Shown piece after piece: positions 8,550-15,205 of a stretch of DNA of 16,157 bases. This DNA is from Flavobacteriales bacterium UBA7519. GTDB lineage: Bacteria > Bacteroidota > Bacteroidia > Flavobacteriales > Weeksellaceae. Below the pieces are notes generated by a model that had not been told where the DNA came from, made no database searches, and was given only the letters and a program-made list of their open reading frames with translations. How positions within the stretch are numbered: position 1 is the first letter of the stretch; each line of letters starts with the position of its first letter. The position numbers were made by a program, and so were the translations under genes. Where the stretch lies: assembly GCA_002476905.1 (NCBI GenBank), contig DLND01000055.1, positions 1-16,157 of the forward strand. The letters run 5' to 3'.

Positions 8550-9107
8550 ATGAAAGAAGACCAGTGGCTTGCGCTCATCATAAAAGCGAGAGAAAAAAAT
8601 CAAAAAGCTCAGACACAACTCATCAATATGTTTTGGGTTGATGTTTTTTCTTTTGTGATGAACAGAGTGAAGGATGAAAATGATGCAGACGAGATTACGG
8701 TTTCGGTATTTTCAAAAGTTCTTAACAAGCTGGATTTATTTGACCCTAATTTTCAATTCAAGACTTGGATTCTGACCATTGCTCAAAATACAATCATCGA
8801 TTTCTGGAGACGTAAAAGCCGCGAAAACGAAGATGCAAGCGACGGATTGGAAAACGTAAAGAACGAATTTGCAAGGTCTCCCGAGGAATTATTGATTTCT
8901 GAAGAAGACCAGCAAAAGATTATCAAAATCATAGAAACAATGGATGCTAAAAATCAGGATATCATCAGATTGAGATTTTTTGAGGAGAAAAGCATCAAAG
9001 AAATAGCGGAAGAACTCAATCTTTCCGTTGCCAATACAAAAGTAAGAATAATGAGAGCTAAGAAAATCTTGGCCGAATTATTAAAAGAAGACGAAACGGA
9101 TTTTTAA
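8550..9107 (+). CDS. RNA polymerase sigma factor, sigma-70 family (ECF-like)
   Basis: This 185-residue protein has only the two core domains of a group 4 (ECF-like) sigma factor. Region 2 spans about residues 25-92, including DADEITVSVFSKVLNKL and the -10-binding helix WILTIAQNTIIDFWRRK. An acidic linker (about 93-118) follows, then region 4 at about 120-178 with the helix-turn-helix SIKEIAEELNLSVANTKVR that would read the -35 class element. I chose ATG at 8550 over the in-frame TTG at 8544: it is a standard codon and TTG would lie on or next to the predicted transcription start. lipA follows 15 bases after the stop, so the two are probably cotranscribed. There is no anti-sigma gene next to it, so control by a membrane anti-sigma factor is not supported here. 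Its target genes cannot be read from the sequence. Confidence 0.93.
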   Translation: MKEDQWLALIIKAREKNQKAQTQLINMFWVDVFSFVMNRVKDENDADEITVSVFSKVLNKLDLFDPNFQFKTWILTIAQNTIIDFWRRKSRENEDASDGLENVKNEFARSPEELLISEEDQQKIIKIIETMDAKNQDIIRLRFFEEKSIKEIAEELNLSVANTKVRIMRAKKILAELLKEDETDF

Positions 9108-9122
9108 TTTTAGAAAATCAGA

Positions 9123-9977
9123 ATGGAAGAAACATTGACTCAAAAACCCAAATGGATTCGTGTAAAATTGCCAACAGGTAAAAATTACAGAGAATTGAGA
9201 AATTTGGTTGATAAATATAAACTGAACACAATTTGCCAAAGTGGAAGCTGCCCGAATATGGGCGAATGTTGGGGAGAAGGAACGGCAACCTTTATGATTC
9301 TGGGAAATATCTGTACCAGAAGTTGTGGTTTCTGCGGTGTGAAAACAGGAAAACCAATGGATGTGAATTGGGACGAACCGGAAAAAGTGGCGCGTTCTAT
9401 CAAATTAATGAAAATCAAACACGCTGTTTTAACTTCGGTTGACAGAGATGATTTGAAAGATATGGGTTCGATTCTTTGGGGCGAAACAGTAAATGCGGTT
9501 CGCAGAATTTCTCCGGGAACAACGATGGAAACTCTGATTCCTGATTTCCAAGGCGTGACAAAACATCTTGACAGATTGGTAGAAGTAGCTCCGGAAGTGA
9601 TTTCTCACAATATGGAAACCGTAAAACGTTTGACAAGAGAAGTGAGAATCCAAGCAAAATACGAGCGTAGTTTAGATGTTTTAAGATACTTGAAGGAAGC
9701 TGGACAAAACCGTACAAAAACTGGTGTAATGCTAGGGTTGGGAGAAACTAAAGATGAAGTTTTCCAAACAATTGAGGATATCAGAAATGCCAATGTGGAT
9801 GTCATTACGTTAGGTCAGTATCTTCAGCCGACTAAAAAACATTTGCCTGTTCAGCGTTTTGTTTCTCCGGAAGAGTTTGATGAATACGGTGATTTTGCAA
9901 GAAGTTTAGGCTTCCGTCACGTAGAAAGTTCACCTTTGGTAAGAAGTTCGTATCACGCCGAGAAACATATTCACTAA
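9123..9977 (+). CDS. lipA: Lipoyl synthase
   Basis: LipA is a cytosolic radical-SAM enzyme that inserts two sulfur atoms into protein-bound octanoyl groups, making the lipoyl cofactor of 2-oxoacid dehydrogenases and the glycine cleavage system. The 284-residue length is normal. The auxiliary cluster cysteines are C38, C43 and C49 in [14 protein letters not shown]. The radical-SAM CxxxCxxC is C64, C68 and C71 in [12 protein letters not shown]. The C-terminal RSSYHA (about residues 274-279) contains the serine that ligates the auxiliary cluster in characterised LipA. The radical-SAM barrel is complete, with LTSVDRDDL and TLIPDFQG also present. It follows the sigma-factor gene by 15 bases and ends at a shared terminator hairpin. 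No lipB or lplA is nearby in this window. Confidence 0.97.
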   Translation: MEETLTQKPKWIRVKLPTGKNYRELRNLVDKYKLNTICQSGSCPNMGECWGEGTATFMILGNICTRSCGFCGVKTGKPMDVNWDEPEKVARSIKLMKIKHAVLTSVDRDDLKDMGSILWGETVNAVRRISPGTTMETLIPDFQGVTKHLDRLVEVAPEVISHNMETVKRLTREVRIQAKYERSLDVLRYLKEAGQNRTKTGVMLGLGETKDEVFQTIEDIRNANVDVITLGQYLQPTKKHLPVQRFVSPEEFDEYGDFARSLGFRHVESSPLVRSSYHAEKHIH

Positions 9978-10000
9978 AATTAATTTCGATATAAAAATAA

Positions 10001-10027
10001 TAAAAGACTCCTATATGGAGTCTTTTA
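10001..10027. terminator. Bidirectional terminator between lipA and a small membrane protein gene
   Basis: A perfect 11-base-pair stem (TAAAAGACTCC with GGAGTCTTTTA) encloses a 5-base loop (TATAT). On the plus strand it ends in TCTTTTACTTTTT after lipA. On the minus strand it ends in TCTTTTATTATTTTTAT. Its right arm overlaps the last codons of the convergent 62-residue gene, whose TAG stop is at 10011-10013, at the edge of the loop. Confidence 0.85.
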
Positions 10028-10199
10028 CTTTTTGTTCTGTTGGTTGTACTTTATGTGTTTGGTTCATTTGCTCGACTTGCTGCGGAATGAACATCATATA
10101 AGCGAAATATCCAAGCAGGAATATTGCTATAATAATGATGATTGCCATCATTGGACCTTTGTTGGTTTCGCTATCGGATTTTGGAATATCTGGTCTCAT
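10011..10199 (-). CDS. Small single-span membrane protein, function unknown
   Basis: This 62-residue protein has a polar N-terminus (about residues 1-16), one strongly hydrophobic span (about 17-38, isoleucine- and methionine-rich) and a polar tail rich in glutamine, lysine and threonine. I recognise no family. Several things argue for a real gene: the span is clear, a TAnnTTTG box lies about 27 bases upstream, a strong terminator sits exactly at its end, and no other gene uses this stretch. The hairpin overlaps its final codons, so its 3' end is shared with lipA. The likely location is the inner membrane; orientation cannot be decided with confidence. Confidence 0.65.
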   Translation of the reverse strand: MRPDIPKSDSETNKGPMMAIIIIIAIFLLGYFAYMMFIPQQVEQMNQTHKVQPTEQKVKDSI

Positions 10200-10225
10200 A
10201 ATTTATTTATTTAAGGTTTATATAT

Positions 10226-10233
10226 CAAAACTA
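10226..10233 (-). promoter_or_regulatory. Candidate -7 box for the small membrane protein gene
   Basis: On the minus strand this reads TAGTTTTG, a match to TAnnTTTG. Transcription would begin near 10222, giving a leader of about 23 bases before the ATG at 10199. The nearest upstream TTG (plus-strand 10260-10262) is 26 bases away, longer than usual, so the -33 element is doubtful. Confidence 0.4.
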
Positions 10234-10347
10234 ATACCTTATTAATTTTTTAAATTTTACAATTATTTAATGTTCTAAATTTTATTTTACTAGTAAAAAA
10301 TTAAGGGTTTGTGATTGGATTTTTATAATTAATTCAAATTAACCCTT

Positions 10348-10355
10348 TATATTTG
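10348..10355 (+). promoter_or_regulatory. Candidate -7 box for amt
   Basis: TATATTTG matches TAnnTTTG. There is no clear TTG at the expected distance upstream, only a T-rich stretch near 10321-10325. Transcription would start near 10359, giving amt an unusually long leader of about 100 bases. Confidence 0.45.
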
Positions 10356-10373
10356 CAGGGGTAAAATTTTAAA

Positions 10374-10434
10374 ATATGAAATCGTTTTATTTTTAATTTC
10401 TTAAAATGGACAAACAAAATAAACGATTCCATAT
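10374..10434 (+). promoter_or_regulatory. Inverted repeat in the amt leader, possible regulatory RNA structure
   Basis: Positions 10374-10387 (ATATGAAATCGTTT) pair with 10421-10434 (AAACGATTCCATAT): 14 positions with a single A-C mismatch, enclosing a 33-base loop. It lies wholly in the predicted amt leader. The left arm contains the start codon of one mini-ORF, and the right arm lies in the middle of a second. The stem is AT-rich and followed by adenines, not a T run, so it is not an intrinsic terminator. A regulatory role is inference. Confidence 0.4.
10376..10396 (+). CDS. Possible leader mini-ORF 1 (MKSFYF)
   Basis: This six-codon frame (MKSFYF, then TAA) lies about 17 bases after the predicted amt transcription start. 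Its ATG is inside the left arm of the leader inverted repeat. It ends 9 bases before a second mini-ORF. There is no ribosome binding site to support translation, and frames this short occur by chance in AT-rich spacers. Confidence 0.2.
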   Translation: MKSFYF

Positions 10435-10450
10435 GACCATAAAAAAATAA
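10406..10450 (+). CDS. Possible leader mini-ORF 2 (14 codons) just before amt
   Basis: This 14-codon frame (MDKQNKRFHMTIKK, then TAA) ends 10 bases before the amt start codon. It is basic and polar, with no membrane span. Its codons 6-10 overlap the right arm of the leader inverted repeat, so ribosomes translating it would disrupt the stem. Its position suits translational coupling to amt or a leader peptide, but chance occurrence is possible. Confidence 0.25.
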   Translation: MDKQNKRFHMTIKK

Positions 10451-10460
10451 ATATCTACAT

Positions 10461-11804
10461 ATGAAAATTGAAAAACGCTGGATTATATCATTCTTGATAA
10501 TTAGTATCGTTTCAATTGTTGCACTTTTCTGGCCTGAACAGACTTCTTTACCAAAACCCGGAACTTTTCTTGGAGAAGATAGTATTGTAGGTTCGGATGT
10601 CGCTTGGATTCTTGCTTCTTCCGGTTTGGTTTTATTGATGACACCTGGACTTTCCTTTTTTTACGGTGGAATGGTCGGTAAAAAGAATATGATTTCAACA
10701 ATGTTGCAGAGTTTCATTGCATTGGGTGTGATTAGCATTGTTTGGGTTGTTGTAGGATTTAGTTTGTCGTTTGGCGATTCAATCGGGATTACTATTAATG
10801 GAGAACATTATGGTTTGATAGGAAACCCGACATCCTATTTGTTTTTTAATAACGTTGGAGTTTTGCCTCACAGTCAAATGGCTTCTACTATTCCGTTTGT
10901 TTTGTTTGCGTTGTTTCAAATGAAATTTGCGGTCATTACACCGGCTTTGATAACAGGTTCATTTGCGGAAAGAGTGAGATTTATTTCTTACTTATTATTT
11001 ATGGTTTTGTTTCATTTAATTATTTACACACCGCTTTGTCATATGGTTTGGCATCCTGACGGATTGTTGAATAAATATTTCGGAGTGAAGGATTTTGCGG
11101 GTGGAACTGTGGTTCATATGAGTGCAGGATTCGCTGCTTTGGCAGGTGCAATGATGATTGGGAAACGTAAGAATCCACATCACGAACCATCTAACATTCC
11201 GTTTGTGATTCTCGGAACCGGAATGCTTTGGTTTGGTTGGTTTGGTTTCAATGCAGGTTCAGCTTTGTCAGCTAATGCAACTGCTGCAATGGCTTTTGGA
11301 ACAACAACCGTAGCTTCTGCAACAGCAATGCTGTCTTGGATTTTCTTTGATAGAGTCAATGGTCGCAAAGTTTCTGCTTTAGGTGCTTGTATTGGGGCGG
11401 TCGTCGGATTGGTTGCTATTACGCCAGCTGCAGGATTTGTGACGATTCCGCATGCTATTTTCATCGGATTCATTTCAGCAATTGTTTCGAATCTGATGTG
11501 CAATTGGAAAAGATTGAAAAAAGTAGATGATACTTTGGATGTTTTCGCTTGTCACGGCGTTGGTGGGATTATGGGAATGATTTTGACAGCAATATTAGCT
11601 CAAGGCGAAAATGCAAGTTTGCTTCACGGTGGATTCGAAGTGTTTGCTCATCATATGATGGCGCTGGTTTTAGTTTCCGCATTTACATTTTTAGGATCTA
11701 TGGTTTTATACAAATTGACAGATTTAATAATTCCTCTCAGAGTTGCAGAAGATTCCGAAAATATAGGTTTGGATTTGTCTCAGCACGATGAGACTTGCAT
11801 ATAA
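10461..11804 (+). CDS. amt: Ammonium transporter (Amt family)
   Basis: Amt proteins are trimeric inner-membrane channels that take up ammonium. This 447-residue protein has the normal eleven-span core preceded by an extra N-terminal hydrophobic segment (about residues 8-23) that may be a cleaved signal, as in AmtB. Diagnostic blocks include GLSFFYGGMVGKKN, FQMKFAVITPALITGSFAERV and WFGWFGFNAGSAL. The twin pore histidines are present: H219 in DFAGGTVVHMSAG and H365 in DVFACHGVGGIMG. The cytoplasmic C-terminal tail is about 30 residues and acidic. No PII (glnB/glnK) gene lies next to it, unlike many bacteria. ATG at 10461 is chosen because it fits the N-terminal hydrophobic segment. A long leader with mini-ORFs and an inverted repeat precedes it, and a terminator follows. 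Confidence 0.96.
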   Translation: MKIEKRWIISFLIISIVSIVALFWPEQTSLPKPGTFLGEDSIVGSDVAWILASSGLVLLMTPGLSFFYGGMVGKKNMISTMLQSFIALGVISIVWVVVGFSLSFGDSIGITINGEHYGLIGNPTSYLFFNNVGVLPHSQMASTIPFVLFALFQMKFAVITPALITGSFAERVRFISYLLFMVLFHLIIYTPLCHMVWHPDGLLNKYFGVKDFAGGTVVHMSAGFAALAGAMMIGKRKNPHHEPSNIPFVILGTGMLWFGWFGFNAGSALSANATAAMAFGTTTVASATAMLSWIFFDRVNGRKVSALGACIGAVVGLVAITPAAGFVTIPHAIFIGFISAIVSNLMCNWKRLKKVDDTLDVFACHGVGGIMGMILTAILAQGENASLLHGGFEVFAHHMMALVLVSAFTFLGSMVLYKLTDLIIPLRVAEDSENIGLDLSQHDETCI

Positions 11805-11833
11805 TAAGGTTTTTGATTTTGTTTAAGAAGGAT

Positions 11834-11874
11834 GCCTCATTTGTTTTTTTAACGGTGAGGCTCTTTTATTTTTT
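11834..11874 (+). terminator. Rho-independent terminator after amt
   Basis: A 7-base-pair stem (GCCTCAT with GTGAGGC, one wobble) encloses a 14-base T-rich loop and is followed by TCTTTTATTTTTT. It begins 29 bases after the amt stop. The T run overlaps the final codons of the convergent methyltransferase gene (stop at 11866-11868). Confidence 0.7.
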
Positions 11875-12600
11875 AGAACAAAACAAAATATGTTCATTTT
11901 CACTTAAACCAAAAAAATCATCTTTTGGGAAAGTTTGAACATCAACCAAAAATCCACTTTTCTCCAATCGTTCTTTCAAACCGTTGATAGAATAGATGCG
12001 AACGTGATCATCCTGTCCAAAATGTTTTAATCGATCTTTCTTGGTTTTGATAGAAAAATCTTCATAAGTTTCTCCATCTTTAAAAGGTGTTTGAATCAGG
12101 CAAGTTCCATCAGTTTTTAAAACTCGGAACAATTCATTCACTGCTTGCTGGTCAGAATCGATATGTTCTAGGATATGGTAACAAATAATTAAATCAAAAC
12201 TTTCAGATTCTGAATCAATATTAGTGATATCAAAACGATAATCAGCTAAAAATTCATTCTCAAAATCCGTGGGAAAATAATGGATGTTTTTATTTTTTTT
12301 TAGTTTCCTGTAAATCGCTCTGGAAGGCGAAAAATCTAAAATCTTAATTTCAGGTTTTAAATAGTTCTCATTCAGAAGTTTCCAAAGCCTTCTCGTTCTT
12401 GGCAAGCTGCCACAAACAGGACAAACCAAATTTCCATTTTCTACCAGTACAAAATCTTTCAAGTGCTTTTTGCAAATATTACACTCGTGATTTTCTCCTT
12501 TGTAAAGCGGATAAATCAACGAACGTAACAGAACCTCATTTTCAAAAAGAAATTTTTGAGGTATCATATTTTTGGCGACTTTTTTTAAAGTTTTGTACAT
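11866..12600 (-). CDS. Zinc-ribbon SAM-dependent methyltransferase
   Basis: This 244-residue protein combines an N-terminal four-cysteine zinc ribbon (C40, C43, C60 and C63; CNIC and CPVC) with a class I methyltransferase domain (about residues 83-225) of the Methyltransf_11 type. Visible motifs are ILDFSPSRAIYRKL at the SAM-binding loop, FDLIICYHILEHID (motif IV region) and ELFRVLKTDGTCLIQTPF. The glycine-rich motif I (usually DxGxGxG) is replaced by DFSPSRA, which is unusual but is seen in some members of this family, where the loop still binds SAM. The substrate is unknown; related proteins often sit in polysaccharide or lipid loci, but nothing nearby supports that. It is divergent from mvaS across 94 bases and convergent with amt. 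The ATG start gives a basic N-terminus with no signal peptide. Confidence 0.88.
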   Translation of the reverse strand: MYKTLKKVAKNMIPQKFLFENEVLLRSLIYPLYKGENHECNICKKHLKDFVLVENGNLVCPVCGSLPRTRRLWKLLNENYLKPEIKILDFSPSRAIYRKLKKNKNIHYFPTDFENEFLADYRFDITNIDSESESFDLIICYHILEHIDSDQQAVNELFRVLKTDGTCLIQTPFKDGETYEDFSIKTKKDRLKHFGQDDHVRIYSINGLKERLEKSGFLVDVQTFPKDDFFGLSENEHILFCSKK

Positions 12601-12668
12601 CCAGAATAAAAAATGAACTGCAAGATAATAAACCGTCGCTATATTTAGGCGATTTCCATAAGATTTTC

Positions 12669-12676
12669 TAAATTCG
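12669..12676 (+). promoter_or_regulatory. Weak -7-like box for mvaS
   Basis: TAAATTCG differs from TAnnTTTG at one position. It would start transcription near 12680, about 15 bases before the mvaS ATG. No TTG is seen at the expected upstream distance, so this is tentative. Confidence 0.25.
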
Positions 12677-12694
12677 TGTCTTAAAATTTTAAAA

Positions 12695-14026
12695 ATGACG
12701 AAATTCGGAGTTGATGCGGCCAGTTTTTATGTGCCTTCTTTATATTTAGAAATAAAAGATCTTGCAGAGAAAAGAGGAATAGAACCAGCAAAATTGGAAA
12801 AAGGTTTAGGCTTACACAAAATGGCTTTACCCGATGTTCACGAGGATGCAGCAACTTTTGCAGCGGAAGCTTTACTAAAATTAATTCAAGATTATAACAT
12901 CAATCCGAAAGAAATATCAAGAGTTTATCTCGGAACAGAAAGTTCTTTGGATGCAGCAAAACCAACTGCAACTTACGCCGTTCAAATGGTAGAAGAATTC
13001 CTAAGTGAAGAATTTGGGGAAAGAAGTTTCAAAAACTGCGACGTGGTTGATATGACTTTTGCTTGTGTTGGTGCTGTGGATGCATTACATAACTCACTAG
13101 ATTTTGTAAGAGCTAATCCAACTAAAAAGGCAATTGTCATCGCTAGTGATTATGCGAAATATGAATTGGCTTCTTCCGGAGAATATACACAAGGTGGAGG
13201 AGCGGTTGCGCTTTTAGTTTCTGCGAATCCGAGATTAATTGAAATTGATAATAATTGGGGCGTTGCAACGGAAAGCGTTTTCGATTTCTTCAAACCGAGA
13301 CGTCATTTTTCTAAGGACGATTTTCCAACAGCTCCAGAAAATTATCCGGACAAAATTGAAGTTTTTACAGATGAACCAGTTTTTGATGGCCAATATTCTA
13401 ATCAATGTTATCAGGATAGGATTCGTGAAGCTTATCAGCATTATAAAGAACAGACTTTTACTGTTAGACCTTACGAAGATTGGAGATATTTGATTTTCCA
13501 TTTGCCTTATGCGTTTCACGGGAAGAGAGTTTTCACCGAGATTTATAGTTTAGAAAATAATCTTGATTTTTCTGATGCCGAGAAGCAAAAAGCCATTGCT
13601 AAATCTGAAGATTATATCAATTTCATTAATGAAAAAATTGAAAAATCTCAAAGAGCTTCTTCTGAAATCGGCAATATGTACACTGCTTCTATTTTTATGG
13701 CACTGTTGTCTGCACTACAAACTTCGTTTAACGAAAATGAAGATTTGACGGAGAAAGAAATTGGTTTCTTGGCTTACGGAAGTGGTTCCAAATCGAAAGT
13801 TTTTGTAGGGAAAATCTCTCCTGAATGGAAATCTGTTGTAGAAAAATGGAACGTTTTCGAAAACTTGAAAAACAGATTAGCAATTGATTTCGATACTTAT
13901 GAAAAGCTGCACCGTAAACAGTTAGATTCTTCTGTTAATCCAGGTTATAAAGGATTCGGGTTGACAAGAGTGGAAAAAGAAAGTCCGGTTCTGAAAGGCG
14001 CAAGATATTATTCTTATCAGAAGTAA
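12695..14026 (+). CDS. mvaS: Hydroxymethylglutaryl-CoA synthase
   Basis: MvaS condenses acetyl-CoA with acetoacetyl-CoA to HMG-CoA, the entry step of the mevalonate route to isoprenoids, which flavobacteria use instead of the MEP route. It is 443 residues, longer than the roughly 388 of Staphylococcus aureus MvaS. The extra length appears to be mostly in the region after residue 200 and in the C-terminal half. The catalytic triad is visible by comparison with that enzyme: E82 in GTESSLDAAKP, nucleophile C124 in DMTFACVGAVDAL, and H269 in FHLPYAFHGKR. GEYTQGGGAVALLVS and GNMYTASIFMALLSAL are further family motifs, and YGSGSKSKVF is the conserved C-terminal glycine-serine loop. No other mevalonate gene is in the window. 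It is divergent from the methyltransferase gene. Confidence 0.96.
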   Translation: MTKFGVDAASFYVPSLYLEIKDLAEKRGIEPAKLEKGLGLHKMALPDVHEDAATFAAEALLKLIQDYNINPKEISRVYLGTESSLDAAKPTATYAVQMVEEFLSEEFGERSFKNCDVVDMTFACVGAVDALHNSLDFVRANPTKKAIVIASDYAKYELASSGEYTQGGGAVALLVSANPRLIEIDNNWGVATESVFDFFKPRRHFSKDDFPTAPENYPDKIEVFTDEPVFDGQYSNQCYQDRIREAYQHYKEQTFTVRPYEDWRYLIFHLPYAFHGKRVFTEIYSLENNLDFSDAEKQKAIAKSEDYINFINEKIEKSQRASSEIGNMYTASIFMALLSALQTSFNENEDLTEKEIGFLAYGSGSKSKVFVGKISPEWKSVVEKWNVFENLKNRLAIDFDTYEKLHRKQLDSSVNPGYKGFGLTRVEKESPVLKGARYYSYQK

Positions 14027-14035
14027 AAATTGATT

Positions 14036-14152
14036 AACCACATAGGCACATAGTTCTACAATTAAAGGAATAAATAGAAAATACAGACTATTGACTATTT
14101 ATTCTTTTACATAAAACTAAATTTTTATTAAATCTTATGTGCCTATGTGGTT
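14036..14152. repeat. Nested palindromic intergenic element
   Basis: The outer arms are a perfect 17-base inverted repeat: AACCACATAGGCACATA at 14036-14052 and its complement at 14136-14152. Inside, a second stem of 15 pairs (14063-14077 with 14095-14109, one G-T wobble) encloses a 17-base loop. The element starts 10 bases after the mvaS stop and contains no gene. The outer-arm motif resembles repeats I associate with intergenic regions of flavobacterial genomes, but copy number cannot be judged from one window. It could be a REP- or MITE-like non-autonomous element, an RNA-level structure at the mvaS 3' end, or both. Confidence 0.65.
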
Positions 14153-14169
14153 CAATATAAAATCAAAGA

Positions 14170-14200
14170 CGAGCAATAATCATTTGCTCGCCTTCTTTTT
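14170..14200 (+). terminator. Hairpin terminator downstream of mvaS
   Basis: A perfect 7-base-pair stem (CGAGCAA with TTGCTCG) encloses a 7-base loop and is followed by CCTTCTTTTT on the plus strand. It lies between mvaS and the convergent regulator gene, beyond the nested palindrome, and is a plausible end for the mvaS transcript. Confidence 0.6.
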
Positions 14201-14227
14201 GAAAATATCTATAACTAACTATTTAAT

Positions 14228-15145
14228 TCAAATTAATTTTTTGTTTTGAAAGATTTTTGGCGTCACGCCTTCCATTTGTTTGAAAACTCGGATAAAATAA
14301 TTGGTGTCCGAAAATCCTGTGCTGAAAGCCACTTCATTAACCGAATTATTATGCATCAACATTTCTTTTGCTCTCTTGATTCTCTCTTGAATGATGAATT
14401 CATTTGGAGAAATTCCCAATTCTTCTTTAAACATTTTGAAGAAATTTGACTTGCTGACATAAGCCATTTTTGCAATGGCATCAATGGATAATTTCTGATG
14501 TAGATTTTTCTTGATGTAATCTGCCACAAAACCAATTCTCGACTTGTTTTTCAGAGTGTTTTTCTCAACCAGATTTCTAGCTTGAGTTTGCATCAATCTT
14601 ATCAAAAGCTCTTTCAAAGCAAAGTCAGCAATCACATCTTTATAAGAATTATCATCCATCGCAATCCTCATAATATTGTTGGTTGCAGAAGCCAAAGCTT
14701 TGCTGTTTAGGAGATAAAATTCCTCCAAGGAAATATTCCAATGGGAAGAATCATCCACTTTTGTAGCATTAAAGTTAAGGTGGTCCAATGACTGCTGAAC
14801 AAATTCTGGATTCAAAGTCAACGATATACACTGCGAAGCATCAAAATCTGCATCTGGAAAATCAATCACCATTGTTTCTCCAGGGGCGACCAAAACACTT
14901 TCTCCTGGCAGATATTCGAAGTAATTACTCTTATCTTGCAGCTTCATCCATTTCTTTCCTCTCAACATTCCGGTAAATGCCAGATGCTCAAAATGCAATT
15001 TCACATCATAAGCACTCTTATGCGTCTCATAGATACTGAATTCACAATTATTTAAACTGAATTTGGTTTGATTTTCAACCAAAGTATTCAGCTTGTTTTC
15101 CTGCGTCAGATTAGGTTTGTTAAGATGAAAATGATTTGTATTCAT
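14228..15145 (-). CDS. AraC-family transcriptional regulator
   Basis: This 305-residue DNA-binding protein has an N-terminal ligand-sensing, cupin-like domain (about residues 30-190; note LPGESVLVAPGETMVIDFP) and a C-terminal AraC/XylS double helix-turn-helix (about 203-301). The first HTH is around LSIDAIAKMAYVSKSNFFKMF. The second is around NSVNEVAFSTGFSDTNYFIRVFKQ, followed by the usual GVTPKIFQ end. Length and layout are typical of activators. It is divergent from an aldehyde dehydrogenase gene across 212 bases, so it probably controls that gene, its own gene, or both; this is inferred from position. Its own promoter is one of the clearest in the window. The inducer is unknown; an alcohol or aldehyde is plausible given the neighbour. 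Confidence 0.93.
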   Translation of the reverse strand: MNTNHFHLNKPNLTQENKLNTLVENQTKFSLNNCEFSIYETHKSAYDVKLHFEHLAFTGMLRGKKWMKLQDKSNYFEYLPGESVLVAPGETMVIDFPDADFDASQCISLTLNPEFVQQSLDHLNFNATKVDDSSHWNISLEEFYLLNSKALASATNNIMRIAMDDNSYKDVIADFALKELLIRLMQTQARNLVEKNTLKNKSRIGFVADYIKKNLHQKLSIDAIAKMAYVSKSNFFKMFKEELGISPNEFIIQERIKRAKEMLMHNNSVNEVAFSTGFSDTNYFIRVFKQMEGVTPKIFQNKKLI

Positions 15146-15175
15146 TACTCAAGATTTTTATAACATCTTGTTTCT

Positions 15176-15205
15176 CAAATATAATAATTTTAGAAATATA
15201 GCCAA
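15176..15205 (-). promoter_or_regulatory. Flavobacterial promoter of the AraC-family regulator gene
   Basis: On the minus strand a TTG (plus-strand 15203-15205) is followed after exactly 19 bases by TATATTTG (15176-15183), matching the Bacteroidota arrangement TTG-N19-TAnnTTTG. Transcription should start near 15172, giving a leader of about 27 bases before the ATG at 15145. Confidence 0.7.

Noticed and set aside
11180-11503. Minus-strand open frame of 107 codons within amt
   Set aside because: It is antisense to conserved Amt membrane spans, and its alanine- and proline-rich composition reflects the complement of that sequence.
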